In this document: piece after piece, positions 32,343 through 41,690 of the stretch | Numbering within the stretch: the first letter of the stretch is position 1 | Layout of the letters: each line of letters starts with the position of its first letter | Assembly: GCF_036320485.1 (NCBI RefSeq) | Contig: NZ_CP132911.1 | Coordinates: forward strand, 186,001-250,000 | Direction of reading: 5' to 3' | Length of the DNA: 64,000 nt | Source: Dyella sp. A6 | GTDB lineage: Bacteria > Pseudomonadota > Gammaproteobacteria > Xanthomonadales > Rhodanobacteraceae | Notes under the pieces: model-generated | The model's input: only the letters and a program-made list of their open reading frames with translations | Told to the model about the DNA's origin: nothing | The model's database searches: none | Made by a program: the position numbers and the translations under genes

Positions 32343-33185
32343 ATGCGTACGATGATTTGGCCGCTTGCGGCGGTGGTTTCGCTGGCGCTCGCCGGCTGCA
32401 ATTCCTCGGGCTCGTCGTCGCAGCAGGCGGCGGCACCGGCTCCGGTAGCTCATTCCGTGAGCGGCACGGTGACGATCCGCGGCAACGACCAGCCGTCGGC
32501 CAACGACAAGCTCACCATCAGTCTGGTCGACGTGTCTCAGCAGGGTGCGGCGCCGCTGGCGACCAAGACCATCGCGCCGGCGACCACCTTCCCGCTCTCG
32601 TTCGAGCTGGACTTCAGCCCGTCGGACGTGGTGGCGCATGACCTCTACGTGGTCAAGGCCGAGCTGGTCGATGGCGATCGCAAGTACGAAATGCCTCTGC
32701 AGGCACCGGTGCTGACCAAGAACAACCCGACGACCAACGTGTCGATCCAGCTGGTGCCGCAGCAGACGCCGGGCGAAAAGGAACTGGCGGCATTCAAGAG
32801 CGTGCAGGAACAGCTCGGTGCGATGCAGATCCGCAACGGCACGAAGCTCGAGAAGGACGTGTCCTACGCCTGGCAGGTGTTCCGCCAGAACGACCAGGTA
32901 CAGTTCATTCGTGCGCGTGCCGATCGCGGCAAGAAGGGCTTCACCAATACCGACTTCGCCTTCAAGGCCGGCAAGCCGTGGGTCGTGGTGCAGCAGCAGA
33001 AGACCGACCAGAACGCGAAGCCGACGTCGATCGAGCGCGCCGGCTGGGCCGATGATGGCACGCTGGTGCTCAAGCAGGACGTGGTGGGTGGCAAGGTGTC
33101 GCCGCTCTCCGCTGACGAAGCCAGCAGCCTCAAGCAGCAGGCGCTCGACATGCTGAAGATGGTGACGGGCGGCAAGGGCAAGTAA
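32343..33185 (+). CDS. YbaY-domain lipoprotein
   Basis: A 280-residue lipoprotein: signal peptide with lipobox LAGC (Cys19), a Ser/Gln/Ala linker, then a beta-sandwich of the YbaY/YscW type starting SVSGTVTIRG at about residue 38 and ending near 140. The second half (about 145-280) is a separate soluble domain with no family I can name. It should sit in the outer or inner membrane facing the periplasm. A bidirectional terminator separates it from the autotransporter gene. Role unknown; YbaY proteins have been linked to osmotic and biofilm effects. Confidence 0.82.
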   Translation: MRTMIWPLAAVVSLALAGCNSSGSSSQQAAAPAPVAHSVSGTVTIRGNDQPSANDKLTISLVDVSQQGAAPLATKTIAPATTFPLSFELDFSPSDVVAHDLYVVKAELVDGDRKYEMPLQAPVLTKNNPTTNVSIQLVPQQTPGEKELAAFKSVQEQLGAMQIRNGTKLEKDVSYAWQVFRQNDQVQFIRARADRGKKGFTNTDFAFKAGKPWVVVQQQKTDQNAKPTSIERAGWADDGTLVLKQDVVGGKVSPLSADEASSLKQQALDMLKMVTGGKGK

Positions 33186-33215
33186 GCCCCGCCTGACGCA
33201 CGCGATCAGTGCATG

Positions 33216-33248
33216 AAAAAGCCGTCCGCATTGCGGACGGCTTTTTTG
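33216..33248. terminator. bidirectional terminator between lipoprotein and esterase genes
   Basis: Stem 33216-33229 pairs with 33233-33246 around a 3-base loop, with A on the left arm and T on the right arm, so it works for both converging genes. Confidence 0.85.
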
Positions 33249-33270
33249 TGGGCGGAGTCCGCTAGTCGGC

Positions 33271-35301
33271 TTAGAAGCCGACCCGGAATCCGAGGTTGAC
33301 GCTGCTGTACTTCTGGCTGCTGTCCGCGAAGCGGCCGTTATAGCCGATCCAGGTGGTGATGTTGGAATCGAACTTGGCGGAAATACCCAGGGTGGCCGTT
33401 CCCCACGACTTGTCCGGGTTGAAACCCGGCATTTCGAAGCTGCCGTTCATGCTGTTCAGGCCCGCGGTGATCATTTCCGGCTTGGCCTTGCTGTCATGGT
33501 TCCAGGCAACCGAGACGCACGGCGAAAGCGTGGCCTGATTGACCTTCCAGGTGCCTTCCAGGCGCCAGCCCAGCGTGCTGATCAGCGCATCGCGCTGCTG
33601 GCGGCCGAACCACATGGCGCTGCTGTCGTTGCCGTCTTCGGCATAGCCGTTGACCTTGGCGGTTTCCCACTCGATGTTGGCGAACGGGCCGGTGCGCAGG
33701 CTGCTGACATGGAACCACCAGCCGCCATTCAGACCACCGCCGAGGTGCGAACCGTCTGCCTTGCTGGCTGATTCGTTGCGCTGCAGGGCACCCAGCTGGA
33801 TGCGGCGATTGATGTCCGAGAAGTTATTCTGGCCGAAGTTGCCGTAGGCACCGATGTAGCCACCCGCGGCATGCCAGGTCAGGTAGCCCAGGCCGGTGAG
33901 GCCCTGCATCGAGTAGCCGCCACCACCACTGAAGCCGGCATTCTGGTGCGACACGCCCAGGGCGACGCCGATCGACAGATTGTCGTTGACCTGCGCATCC
34001 GCGCCGATCGTCAGGTTGGCATTGTTACTGGTGGTCTTCGGCGAATTGTTGGTCGCGTCATAGCGCTGGTGGGCGTAGTCGAGGCGTGCGAAGGTGCGGG
34101 TGCCGGCGCCGGTGCTGTCGGCCGTCATCTCGTCGCGGATCGCTCGCGTATCCATGGTGCTGTCGGTCAGCGCGGCCTGCCCCAGCAGCGAGGCATAGCC
34201 CGGCGCGGCGATTTCAGCCTGCACGTATTCCGCCAGCATGTAATCGGCGGCCGTCGTGGGATGCACACCGTCGGCGAACAGGTAGGTATTGTTGGTACCG
34301 GCCGCGTAGGTGTACGGCAGACCGGAACCGGCTGGGCCGCACTCGACCGAGCTGGACCCCGCACCGCACGCCGGGGTGGTGACGTTGGTGAAGCCGAAGG
34401 CCGTCGGGTTGGCAATGACTTCGTTGATCAGGGCGTAGGTGTTGACCGGAATGATGCCCTTGCCAAGCATCGCCAGACCGCTGTTGAGTTCGTTGTTGTA
34501 GATCAGGCTGAGGCCGGTGAGCGAGGCTGCGGCAGCGGCGCCCTGAGCCGTGGCCGACGGCGTCACGCCGATATTCGGCAGGTTGAAGACCAGGATGTTC
34601 TTCACGCCGGCCGCCTGCAGTTCGCCGATCAGCTTCACTTCCTGCTGGCCTGCCGCGGCGACCGCGGCCTGTGCCTGTGCCGCGGTTTCCAGGCTGGAGA
34701 CCCCGGCCTTGGCAGCGACGGCGGCGGTGACCTGGGCGGTCACGGTGGGCGTGATCTGCGCGGTGAAAGCCGCGATCGCGGTGGAGTTGTTCGGAATCAG
34801 GTTGGCGGCGATCGCCTGCGCGACCTGTGCCGAAATCGTCTGGCTGATCAGCTGCTGTGCAGTGGCCGCTGCGCCGGCTGCCGTGGCGTTGTAGAAAATG
34901 TCGTTGGCACCGCCCCAGATCGAGTACAGCGCGTTGCTGTCCACGCTGCCGCCAGCAAGGTAGCTGTTGACCTGGTCGGTAATCGTGGGCACACCGCTCG
35001 GCGTGCCGGGCGAATTGTTGAAGATGCCGGCGCCGCCCCAGGCGTAATCGGTACCGCCAGCCAGCGAGGCGGTCAGCGTGTAATTGAAGTCGTTGGCAAT
35101 GTTCTGTACGGCGACATTGCCCGGGTTGGTCGTGAACTTCAGCGGCGGCTGCACACTTGGATTGGTGGCCAGCGAGATATTGCCTGCATCACTCAGGCTG
35201 TCGCCGAACACCACCATCTTGCTGAAATCGGTCGCGGAGGCGCTGGCGCTGAACACCAGGGCAGCGACGATAGCGCCGGCCAAATAGGAAGTACGAGGCA
35301 T
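33271..35301 (-). CDS. GDSL-type autotransporter esterase
   Basis: A 676-residue type Va autotransporter like Pseudomonas EstA. The signal peptide ends near residue 23 (ASA). The GDSL lipase passenger has the nucleophile Ser35 in FGDSLSDAGN, the Asn of block III in GGANDIF (about 133) and the Asp-His pair in DGVHPT (about 347). The C-terminal 280 residues form a beta-barrel ending in Phe, as outer-membrane insertion needs. Residues 140-222 are an Ala/Gln/Thr-rich helical insertion in the passenger. It should display a lipolytic enzyme on the cell surface. Confidence 0.92.
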   Translation of the reverse strand: MPRTSYLAGAIVAALVFSASASATDFSKMVVFGDSLSDAGNISLATNPSVQPPLKFTTNPGNVAVQNIANDFNYTLTASLAGGTDYAWGGAGIFNNSPGTPSGVPTITDQVNSYLAGGSVDSNALYSIWGGANDIFYNATAAGAAATAQQLISQTISAQVAQAIAANLIPNNSTAIAAFTAQITPTVTAQVTAAVAAKAGVSSLETAAQAQAAVAAAGQQEVKLIGELQAAGVKNILVFNLPNIGVTPSATAQGAAAAASLTGLSLIYNNELNSGLAMLGKGIIPVNTYALINEVIANPTAFGFTNVTTPACGAGSSSVECGPAGSGLPYTYAAGTNNTYLFADGVHPTTAADYMLAEYVQAEIAAPGYASLLGQAALTDSTMDTRAIRDEMTADSTGAGTRTFARLDYAHQRYDATNNSPKTTSNNANLTIGADAQVNDNLSIGVALGVSHQNAGFSGGGGYSMQGLTGLGYLTWHAAGGYIGAYGNFGQNNFSDINRRIQLGALQRNESASKADGSHLGGGLNGGWWFHVSSLRTGPFANIEWETAKVNGYAEDGNDSSAMWFGRQQRDALISTLGWRLEGTWKVNQATLSPCVSVAWNHDSKAKPEMITAGLNSMNGSFEMPGFNPDKSWGTATLGISAKFDSNITTWIGYNGRFADSSQKYSSVNLGFRVGF

Positions 35302-35577
35302 GGCAACAGAACTCCTTGGAGGATGGGTTTTGTTAGAACGCGGTTACGTTAATGCATATCCATACGTCAGCGCATGCTGCGTTGCACCGCAGCGTAAGGA
35401 TAGGCCGATTTGAATCGTGGGTTGTCCGATCAGGCTGCCGGACGCGCCGATGCAGGGACGGGGTGCATCCGTGCATCGGCGTTCGGGCCCAAGGCCTGGC
35501 GGTGAGTGCGCCAGCTGCGGCACTGCTGGCGGTTGCCTCGTCAGATGACTTGGCGAGAGCCCGTTCGTGGCGGTCGC

Positions 35578-37908
35578 TCAGCGCTGCTTGGCGCGCAGCA
35601 GCGCGTCGGCGAACGCGCTGTTGATCGGAGGTGCGGACGGCTTCGGCTGGTTGCCGCCCGGACGGGGGCCGCGGTTGTCGCGACGGCCGTCGCCACCCTG
35701 GTTGCCCTGGCGGCCGCGGCTCTGGCCCGGCTCGTCGTCCAGTCGCATCGACAGGCCGATGCGCTGGCGCGGAATGTCCACCTCCATCACCTTGACCTTG
35801 ACGATGTCACCGGCCTTCACCGCATCGCGGGGATCCTTCACGAAGGTGTGCGAGAGCGCCGAGACATGGACCAGACCATCCTGATGAACGCCGATGTCGA
35901 CGAAGGCGCCGAACGCGGCGACGTTGGTCACGCGACCTTCGAGGATCATGCCGGGGCGCAGGTCCTTCACGTCTTCCACGCCCTCGGCGAAGCTCGGTGC
36001 GACGAACTCGGGACGCGGATCGCGGCCGGGCTTTTCCAGTTCCTTGAGGATGTCGCGCACGGTCGGCACGCCGAACTGCTCGTCGGTGTACTGCTCGGCC
36101 TTGAGGCCGCGCAGGAAGCCGGAGTCGCCGATGATGTTGCGTACCTCGCGACCGCACTGGGCGATGATCCGTTCGACCACCGGATAGGCTTCCGGATGCA
36201 CCGCGCTGGCGTCCAGCGGATTGTCGCCGTTGGGCACGCGCAGGAAGCCGGCGCACTGCTCGAACGCCTTGTCGCCCAGGCGCGGCACCTTGAGCAGCGC
36301 CTTGCGGTTGGCGAACGGGCCATTGGCATCGCGATGCTTTACCACGTTTTCGGCGACCGAGGTGCTGAGGCCGGCCACGCGCGAGAGCAGGGCCGCCGAG
36401 GCGGTGTTCACGTCCACGCCGACTGCGTTCACGCAGTCCTCGACGCGGGCATCCAGTGCGCGCGCCAGCTTCACCTGGTTGACGTCGTGCTGGTACTGGC
36501 CCACGCCGATCGCCTTGGGTTCGATCTTCACCAGCTCGGCCAGCGGGTCCTGCAGTCGGCGCGCGATGGAGACGGCGCCGCGCAGGCTTACGTCGAGGTT
36601 GGGGAATTCTTTGGCTGCGGTTTCGGAGGCCGAGTACACCGAGGCGCCTGCCTCGCTGACCACGACCTTCGACAGCTTGTGCTCCGGATGGCTCTTGGCC
36701 AGGCCCTTGATCAGTTCGCCGGCCAGCTTGTCGGTCTCGCGCGAGGCGGTACCGTTGCCGATCGCGATCAGGTCGACATTGTGCTTCTGGCACAGGCGTG
36801 CCAGTGCGGCCAGCGACTCGTTCCACTGCCGGCGCGGCTCGTGCGGGTAGATGGTGTCGGTGGCGACCAGCTTGCCGGTCGTGTCCACCACGGCGACCTT
36901 CACGCCGGTGCGGATGCCCGGGTCCAGGCCCATCACGCTCTTGGCGCCGGCCGGCGCGGCCAGCATCAGGTCTTTCAGGTTGTCGCCGAACACGCGGATC
37001 GCCTCGTCCTCGGCGCCTTCACGCACGCGGCCGAACAGGTCCAGCGTGAGGTGCAGGTGCAGCTTCACCCGCCAGGTCAGGCGCACCGTCTCGCGCAGCC
37101 AGGCGTCGGCGGCGCGACCGCGGTCGACGATGCCGGCGTGCGAGGCGACGCGGCCTTCGCCCTCGGCATGACCCTGGTCGGGGTCGAGCGCGGGAGCCAG
37201 TTCAAGCTCGATCACGCCTTCGTTGCGCGCGCGCATCAGCGCCAGCAGGCGGTGCGAGGGAATCTTGCCGATCGGTTCGACGTGGTCGAAGTAGTCACGG
37301 AACTTGGCGCCCTCGTTCTCCTTGCCTTCGACCACCTTCGCGCGGATCTGGCCCTTGTCCCACAGCCAGTCGCGCAGCTCGCCGACCAGATGCGCGTCTT
37401 CGGCGATCGATTCCATCAGGATGGCGCGCGCGCCATCGAGCGCGGCACGCACGTCGGTCACACCCTTTTCCGCGTCGACGAAGTCGGCGGCGAAGCCTTC
37501 CGGATCGCGTGACGGGTCTTCGCGCAGGCCCAGCGCCAGCGGTTCCAGGCCGGCTTCCCGGGCGATCTGCGCCTTGGTACGACGCTTGGGCTTGTACGGC
37601 AGGTACAGATCTTCCAGTCGCGCCTTGGTGTCGGCGGTGAGGATGTCGTTTTTCAGCGCATCGGTCAGCTTGCCCTGCTCATCGATGCTGGCGAGGATCG
37701 TCTCGCGCCGCTCTTCCAGTTCGCGCAGGTAGCGCAGGCGCTCTTCCAGCAGACGCAACTGGGTGTCGTCGAGACCGCCGGTGACTTCCTTGCGGTAGCG
37801 CGCGATGAACGGCACGGTGGCGCCGCCGTCCAGCAGGTCGACCGCCGCGTGCACCTGTTCGGGCTTGGCGGCGATGTCCTGGGCAATGCGTTGTTCGATG
37901 CTGAGCAT
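35578..37908 (-). CDS. tex: Tex family RNA-binding transcription accessory protein
   Basis: A 776-residue Tex (YhgF) protein: an N-terminal Tex region, a YqgF/RNase H-like domain ([18 protein letters not shown]), helix-hairpin-helix segments ([30 protein letters not shown]), and a C-terminal S1 RNA-binding domain ([20 protein letters not shown]) with an Arg/Gly-rich tail. Tex associates with RNA polymerase and RNA and affects transcription and toxin expression in other bacteria. Length equals the E. coli protein. The RG-rich tail is longer than usual. Confidence 0.96.
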   Translation of the reverse strand: MLSIEQRIAQDIAAKPEQVHAAVDLLDGGATVPFIARYRKEVTGGLDDTQLRLLEERLRYLRELEERRETILASIDEQGKLTDALKNDILTADTKARLEDLYLPYKPKRRTKAQIAREAGLEPLALGLREDPSRDPEGFAADFVDAEKGVTDVRAALDGARAILMESIAEDAHLVGELRDWLWDKGQIRAKVVEGKENEGAKFRDYFDHVEPIGKIPSHRLLALMRARNEGVIELELAPALDPDQGHAEGEGRVASHAGIVDRGRAADAWLRETVRLTWRVKLHLHLTLDLFGRVREGAEDEAIRVFGDNLKDLMLAAPAGAKSVMGLDPGIRTGVKVAVVDTTGKLVATDTIYPHEPRRQWNESLAALARLCQKHNVDLIAIGNGTASRETDKLAGELIKGLAKSHPEHKLSKVVVSEAGASVYSASETAAKEFPNLDVSLRGAVSIARRLQDPLAELVKIEPKAIGVGQYQHDVNQVKLARALDARVEDCVNAVGVDVNTASAALLSRVAGLSTSVAENVVKHRDANGPFANRKALLKVPRLGDKAFEQCAGFLRVPNGDNPLDASAVHPEAYPVVERIIAQCGREVRNIIGDSGFLRGLKAEQYTDEQFGVPTVRDILKELEKPGRDPRPEFVAPSFAEGVEDVKDLRPGMILEGRVTNVAAFGAFVDIGVHQDGLVHVSALSHTFVKDPRDAVKAGDIVKVKVMEVDIPRQRIGLSMRLDDEPGQSRGRQGNQGGDGRRDNRGPRPGGNQPKPSAPPINSAFADALLRAKQR

Positions 37909-38000
37909 GAGGCTGATTCGATTCCTGGCGATGATTCACCGCGGGAACGGCGGTGGGGGGCGAATGGTAACAAGTGCCTGTCGGCTGGATGTGGTCCGAA

Positions 38001-38038
38001 AAGCAAACGGCGCCGGTCATGGCCGGCGCCGTTTGCTT
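38001..38038 (-). terminator. terminator of the GYF/RDD gene
   Basis: A perfect 16-bp stem (38001-38016 with 38023-38038), 12 bases after the gene stop on the minus strand, with a short T-rich tail on that strand. Confidence 0.6.
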
Positions 38039-38049
38039 GGTCGATCGGG

Positions 38050-38829
38050 TCAGGCGTTGAACGAGCTGCCGTCACCCGTGTTGCCGGATGCCTGCGCGTT
38101 GTCCTTGAAGTCGCTGGCGCGGCCGTTCAGTACCAGCGTACGAGCCATCATGTCGTGCAGGCCCTGCTTGCGCGCGTTCCATGCCACCGTGAGGTAGCAG
38201 ATCAGCGGCAGCAGGAAGGTCACGATGTTGACGAGCCGGATCGCATTGCGACCCAGGCTACGGCCCAGGCTGATGCGTCGGCCATCAAGGTCGGTGACGC
38301 GCATGCCGACCGCGAGTTTCCCGGGTGTCGCCTGCCATGCGGAGGATTCGCAGATGGCGTAGTAGAGGAAGCCGATCACCAGCGCGATCATGGTGGCGGG
38401 GCGCACGGCCTTGCTGTAGACCATCGCGGCTGCGGCCGGATCCGTGCCGCCATGGATCTGGGTCATCAGGTGCTCGAACGCCGCGCTGGCGCCCATCGAG
38501 GATGCAATGACGGCCGTCGGCACCAGCAGGATCAGGTAGTCGATCACCCATGCGCCGAAGCGCCGCCAGAACCCGGCGTGATCCTCCAGTATTGCCGTGC
38601 CGCCACGCGGCAGGGCGGCAGGGGCGGGTGCTGCACCGACGCTCTGGCTGCTGCTGGATTCAGTCGGCCGCTCGCCCGGGAACAGCACCGAGAGGGGCTG
38701 CCAGTCGGCCAGGCCGTCATACCAGCCCAGGTCATCGCTGCTGACTTGTCCGCTGCGCAGCCATTGGCGCACCTCGTCTTCCTTGTAGGGTCCGTGTCGC
38801 TCACCATTCCGACCGATCCAGACTTCCAT
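38050..38829 (-). CDS. GYF_2/RDD-domain membrane protein
   Basis: A 259-residue protein with an N-terminal GYF_2-type domain (about 1-50, MEVWIGRNGERHGPYKEDEV, WYDGLADWQPL), a Ser/Ala linker, and a C-terminal RDD domain with three to four membrane segments (FGAWVIDYLILLVP onward; QATPGKLAVGMRV block). The GGGGAG ribosome site supports the ATG at 38829. RDD proteins are often linked to transport or Na/H exchange, but the role of this fusion is not known. Confidence 0.85.
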   Translation of the reverse strand: MEVWIGRNGERHGPYKEDEVRQWLRSGQVSSDDLGWYDGLADWQPLSVLFPGERPTESSSSQSVGAAPAPAALPRGGTAILEDHAGFWRRFGAWVIDYLILLVPTAVIASSMGASAAFEHLMTQIHGGTDPAAAAMVYSKAVRPATMIALVIGFLYYAICESSAWQATPGKLAVGMRVTDLDGRRISLGRSLGRNAIRLVNIVTFLLPLICYLTVAWNARKQGLHDMMARTLVLNGRASDFKDNAQASGNTGDGSSFNA

Positions 38830-38907
38830 TGCGCACTCCCCTGTTGATAGGTGTCGAGCGTGCATGATGCCACGAGCGCGGTGCCGAACGCCTGCCAGCG
38901 CTGCCGC

Positions 38908-40782
38908 TCAGGCGGCGTGGCGCTTCAGGTGAACCAGCAGCAGGGAGATCGCCGCTGGCGTAACGCCGCTGATGCGTGCGGCCTGACCGATGGTCGCGGG
39001 CAGGCTGCGCTTGAGCTTGGCGAGTACTTCGGCCGACAGGCCACGCACCTTGTCGTAGTCGAAGCCGGTTGGAATCGCGGTGTGCTCGTGGCGGCGCTGG
39101 CGTTCGATTTCCTCGCGCTGGCGTTCGAGATAGCCCGCATACTTCACCTGCACCTCGACCTGTGCGGCCACATCCTCCTGGTCCACCGCAGGTGCGAAGC
39201 CCTCGACGGCGGTCAGTGCGGCGTAACCGATCTCGGGCCGGCGCAGCAGGTCCAGGCCACTGGTTTCGCGGCTCAGGCTGATGCCGAGCTGGCGTTCCAC
39301 AGCGGCGCCGAGCGGGTTGACCGGTGCGGCCCACAGGCCGCCCAGGCGTTGCGTTTCGCGCTCCACCGCATCGCGCTTATGGCGCAGTGCGTCGAAGCGT
39401 GTCGCCGGCACCACGCCCAGCTCGAAGCCCTTTTCGGTGAGGCGCAGGTCGGCGTTGTCCTCGCGCAGGTGCAGCCGGTACTCGGCGCGCGACGTGAACA
39501 TGCGGTACGGCTCGATGGTGCCATTACTGGTCAGGTCGTCCACCAGCACGCCCAGGTAGGCTTCGTCGCGGCGCGGATACCACGGCGCCTTGCCCTGCAC
39601 GGCGAGTGCGGCGTTCAAGCCGGCCAGCAGACCTTGTGCGGCGGCTTCTTCATAGCCGGTGGTGCCGTTGATCTGGCCGGCGAAATACAGCCCGGCGATA
39701 GCCTTGGTTTCCAGCCACGGGTTGAGACCGCGCGGATCGAAATAATCGTATTCGATGGCGTAGCCCGGGCGCGTGATGTGGGCGCGTTCGAAGCCCGGAA
39801 TGGACTGCACGACTTCGATCTGCACGTCGAACGGCAGCGACGTCGAGATGCCGTTCGGATAGATCTCGACGGTGTCCAGCCCTTCCGGCTCGATGAAGAT
39901 CTGGTGCGAAGCCTTGTCGGCGAAACGCACCACCTTGTCTTCGATCGACGGGCAATAGCGCGGTCCGGTGCCCTCGATCTGTCCGGTGAACAACGGCGAG
40001 CGGTCCAGCGCGCCCTGGATGATCTCGTGCGTGCGTGCGGTGGTATGGGTGATCCAGCAGCTGACCTGCGGCGGATGCGTGTCGCGCGAGCCCAGGTAAG
40101 AGAACACCGGGGCCGGATCGTCGCCGGGCTGCTCCTCCAGGCCGGTGAAGTCGATGCTGCGCCGGTCGATGCGCGGCGGAGTGCCGGTCTTCAGACGATC
40201 GGCACCCAGGGGCAGTTCGCGCAGTCGCTGCGCCAGCGTGCTGGCCGGCGGGTCACCCGCGCGGCCCCCAGCGTATTGGGCCGGGCCGATATGGATCTTG
40301 CCGGCCAGGAAGGTGCCGGCGGTGAGCACAACGGACCGGGCGTGGAAGGAAACGCCCATCTGCGTCACCACGCCGGTCACGCGTCCGCCCTGCACGATCA
40401 GGTCATCCGCCGCCTGCTGGAAGAGTTCCAGATTCGGCTGCGATTCGACAATGTGGCGGATCGCAGCCTTGTACAGCGCGCGGTCGGCCTGGCAGCGGGT
40501 GGCACGCACGGCAGGTCCCTTCGACGCATTCAGGGTGCGCCACTGGATACCCGCACGATCCGCCGCATGGGCCATCGCACCACCCAGCGCATCGATTTCC
40601 TTGACCAGGTGGCCCTTGCCGATGCCGCCGATGGCCGGGTTGCAGCTCATCTGGCCGATGGTCTCGATGTTGTGGCTCAGCAGCAAGGTGCGCGCACCGG
40701 CCCGGGCCGCAGCCAGCGCGGCTTCGGTGCCGGCATGGCCGCCGCCGATCACGATCACGTCATAGTGGGTGGGGTGGAGCAT
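38908..40782 (-). CDS. mnmG: tRNA uridine-5-carboxymethylaminomethyl modification enzyme MnmG
   Basis: A 624-residue FAD-dependent enzyme that, with MnmE, installs the cmnm5 group on U34 of several tRNAs. The FAD-binding GGGHAG is at residues 12-17, with [11 protein letters not shown], the catalytic-cysteine block RYCPSIEDK and the C-terminal helical domain that binds MnmE. The ATG at 40782 ([14 protein letters not shown]) is chosen; the upstream frame includes an unlikely extension. It stands alone here, without rsmG or parAB downstream. Confidence 0.96.
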   Translation of the reverse strand: MLHPTHYDVIVIGGGHAGTEAALAAARAGARTLLLSHNIETIGQMSCNPAIGGIGKGHLVKEIDALGGAMAHAADRAGIQWRTLNASKGPAVRATRCQADRALYKAAIRHIVESQPNLELFQQAADDLIVQGGRVTGVVTQMGVSFHARSVVLTAGTFLAGKIHIGPAQYAGGRAGDPPASTLAQRLRELPLGADRLKTGTPPRIDRRSIDFTGLEEQPGDDPAPVFSYLGSRDTHPPQVSCWITHTTARTHEIIQGALDRSPLFTGQIEGTGPRYCPSIEDKVVRFADKASHQIFIEPEGLDTVEIYPNGISTSLPFDVQIEVVQSIPGFERAHITRPGYAIEYDYFDPRGLNPWLETKAIAGLYFAGQINGTTGYEEAAAQGLLAGLNAALAVQGKAPWYPRRDEAYLGVLVDDLTSNGTIEPYRMFTSRAEYRLHLREDNADLRLTEKGFELGVVPATRFDALRHKRDAVERETQRLGGLWAAPVNPLGAAVERQLGISLSRETSGLDLLRRPEIGYAALTAVEGFAPAVDQEDVAAQVEVQVKYAGYLERQREEIERQRRHEHTAIPTGFDYDKVRGLSAEVLAKLKRSLPATIGQAARISGVTPAAISLLLVHLKRHAA

Positions 40783-40861
40783 GGGATGGCTCGCAGGCAC
40801 GCAGTGGTGGCCGGGTGGATACATCCGGCCGGGATATCATTCAAAACAATTCGTTATGGTA

Positions 40862-41052
40862 ACCCACTGCAAGTGTCGGCACGATCACGACGATGTCATG
40901 GCACGTCTCGTGCTTGATCTTCCGTGCACTTTCACGGGCAGACGCTGCGCAGTCAACGCGCGCCGAGGTCGAACGGACAGGGGTTCGATCGCGTACCGGG
41001 AAAGGAAGCAAGGCGGCGCTCCGGGATGATCCCGGGGCGCCGTCGTCTTTTT
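40862..41052 (+). ncRNA. possible plus-strand small RNA upstream of mnmG
   Basis: A plus-strand intrinsic terminator ends at 41052 with no plus-strand gene before it. The 190 bases ahead contain three hairpins: GCACG-TCT-CGTGC, CCGTG/CACGG, and TCGAAC-GGACAGGG-GTTCGA, then a purine-rich single-stranded stretch. TATGGT at 40855-40860 could be a -10, but no -35 fits. The evidence is mainly the orphan terminator. Confidence 0.3.
41014..41052 (+). terminator. intrinsic terminator, plus strand
   Basis: A 13-bp stem (41014-41026 with 41030-41042, one G-T pair) with a TGA loop, followed by TCGTCTTTTT. Confidence 0.7.
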
Positions 41053-41104
41053 GGGGCATCGCGTTTGGGGTATCGGGCATCCGCGGCCCTGCCACGCCGG
41101 CAAT

Positions 41105-41128
41105 AAAAAGGCCGCGCATGGCGCGGCC
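41105..41128 (-). terminator. intrinsic terminator, minus strand
   Basis: Stem GGCCGCGC/GCGCGGCC (41110-41117 with 41121-41128), 3-base loop, then TTTTTATTG on the minus strand. Confidence 0.85.
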
Positions 41129-41199
41129 AGATAGAGATCTGGCGTCCGGCGGTCTCAGGAACAGGGGGAATCCAGGATGACCGTGGTGCCGGACGCCAG
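41105..41199 (-). ncRNA. candidate small RNA, minus strand
   Basis: Read on the minus strand, a 12-bp perfect stem (41199-41188 with 41150-41139) opens the RNA, its 37-base loop holds a C-rich ATTCCCCCTGTTCCT, a short linker follows, and an intrinsic terminator (41128-41110) ends in a T run at 41109-41105. A promoter with TTGGTT (41225-41230) and TACGGT (41202-41207), 17 bases apart, would start transcription right at the first stem. The result is a compact RNA of about 95 bases with its own promoter and terminator. I do not recognise a named family. Confidence 0.6.
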
Positions 41200-41201
41200 A
41201 A

Positions 41202-41230
41202 ACCGTAGAAAGGTGACGCAGAGCAACCAA
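41202..41230 (-). promoter_or_regulatory. sigma-70 promoter of the minus-strand small RNA
   Basis: TTGGTT and TACGGT on the minus strand with a 17-base spacer; each matches half of its consensus, but the position relative to the hairpin start is right. Confidence 0.45.
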
Positions 41231-41318
41231 GATTGCCCCGTGGCGTGACTCGATCATCATCCCGGTCGCGTGAACATGAAGTGACTGATGCGTAAATTTG
41301 TGCCGGATCGCGGCAGCT

Positions 41319-41337
41319 GCTGACACTGCGTGTCAGC
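41319..41337. promoter_or_regulatory. palindrome, possible enhancer site for a sigma-54 activator
   Basis: GCTGACA-CTGCG-TGTCAGC is a perfect 7-bp inverted repeat centred about 80 bases upstream of the start site expected from the sigma-54 promoter. That is the usual place for an enhancer-binding protein. GTGTC on both strands loosely recalls PilR-type sites. Confidence 0.5.
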
Positions 41338-41379
41338 GCGAACTAGGAATCCGGAGGAAATGTGATCCGCGTCACGTTG

Positions 41380-41396
41380 TTGGCACGCCTGTTGCT
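41380..41396 (+). promoter_or_regulatory. sigma-54 (RpoN) promoter
   Basis: TTGGCACG-N4-TTGCT matches the -24/-12 consensus at every conserved base, with GG (41382-41383) and GC (41394-41395) ten bases apart. Transcription would start near 41407, 33 bases before the ATG at 41440. Confidence 0.8.
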
Positions 41397-41439
41397 CCAG
41401 TCCCGATACCAACGGACAACCACGCAAAAAGGCATCGTC

Positions 41440-41625
41440 ATGGACTTTCAGAACGAAATCGCACCGGGTTACATGCATCACGATCTGTTGATCGAAATCG
41501 GCAAGGTCGAGATGGCCATGGACTACCTCAACGAACACGACATGGCCCGCCAGGAACAGCTGCTTGCTCGTCTGCAGGCCAAGATGAGCCACCTGCGCGA
41601 AGAGCTGATGCAGCTGGCAAGCTGA
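41440..41625 (+). CDS. 61-residue helical protein, sigma-54 dependent
   Basis: A small acidic-basic helical protein (MDFQNEIAPGYMHHDLLIEI at the N-terminus, a heptad-like LLARLQAKMSHLREELMQL near the end), probably dimeric through a coiled coil. I do not recognise a family. I choose the ATG at 41440, behind an AAAAAGG ribosome site, because the sigma-54 start lies at about 41407; a GTG at 41362 has a good ribosome site but lies upstream of the promoter. It has no operon partner; pepN converges from the right. RpoN control suggests a link to motility, pili, nitrogen or carbon signals (inference). Confidence 0.75.
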   Translation: MDFQNEIAPGYMHHDLLIEIGKVEMAMDYLNEHDMARQEQLLARLQAKMSHLREELMQLAS

Positions 41626-41668
41626 GTCGGGGGCATCATGGGGATCGGCGACGCGGCCGACCCCCGAC
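41626..41668 (+). terminator. hairpin after the small gene
   Basis: GTCGGGGG (41626-41633) pairs with CCCCCGAC (41661-41668), with an inner TCGG/CCGA stem. No T run. Confidence 0.35.
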
Positions 41669-41690
41669 AATGCCGCAGGTACGGTCGGGC

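Larger units (their letters stand above)
40783..41439. other. 657-bp regulatory gap before the small sigma-54 gene
   Basis: No protein gene with support. It holds two terminators facing opposite ways (41014-41052 plus, 41105-41128 minus), two candidate small RNAs, the palindrome GCTGACA-CTGCG-TGTCAGC at 41319-41337 and the sigma-54 promoter at 41380-41396. Confidence 0.6.

Noticed and set aside
40981..41042. Possible 4.5S SRP RNA because of GGGAAAGGAAGCAAGG
   Set aside because: The symmetric loop and GGTCAGG part of SRP RNA are missing and the flanks do not pair in the right way.
41362..41625. GTG start at 41362 for the small protein, with a strong GGAGG site
   Set aside because: It lies upstream of the sigma-54 start, so the normal transcript would not include it. 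The ATG at 41440 is preferred.
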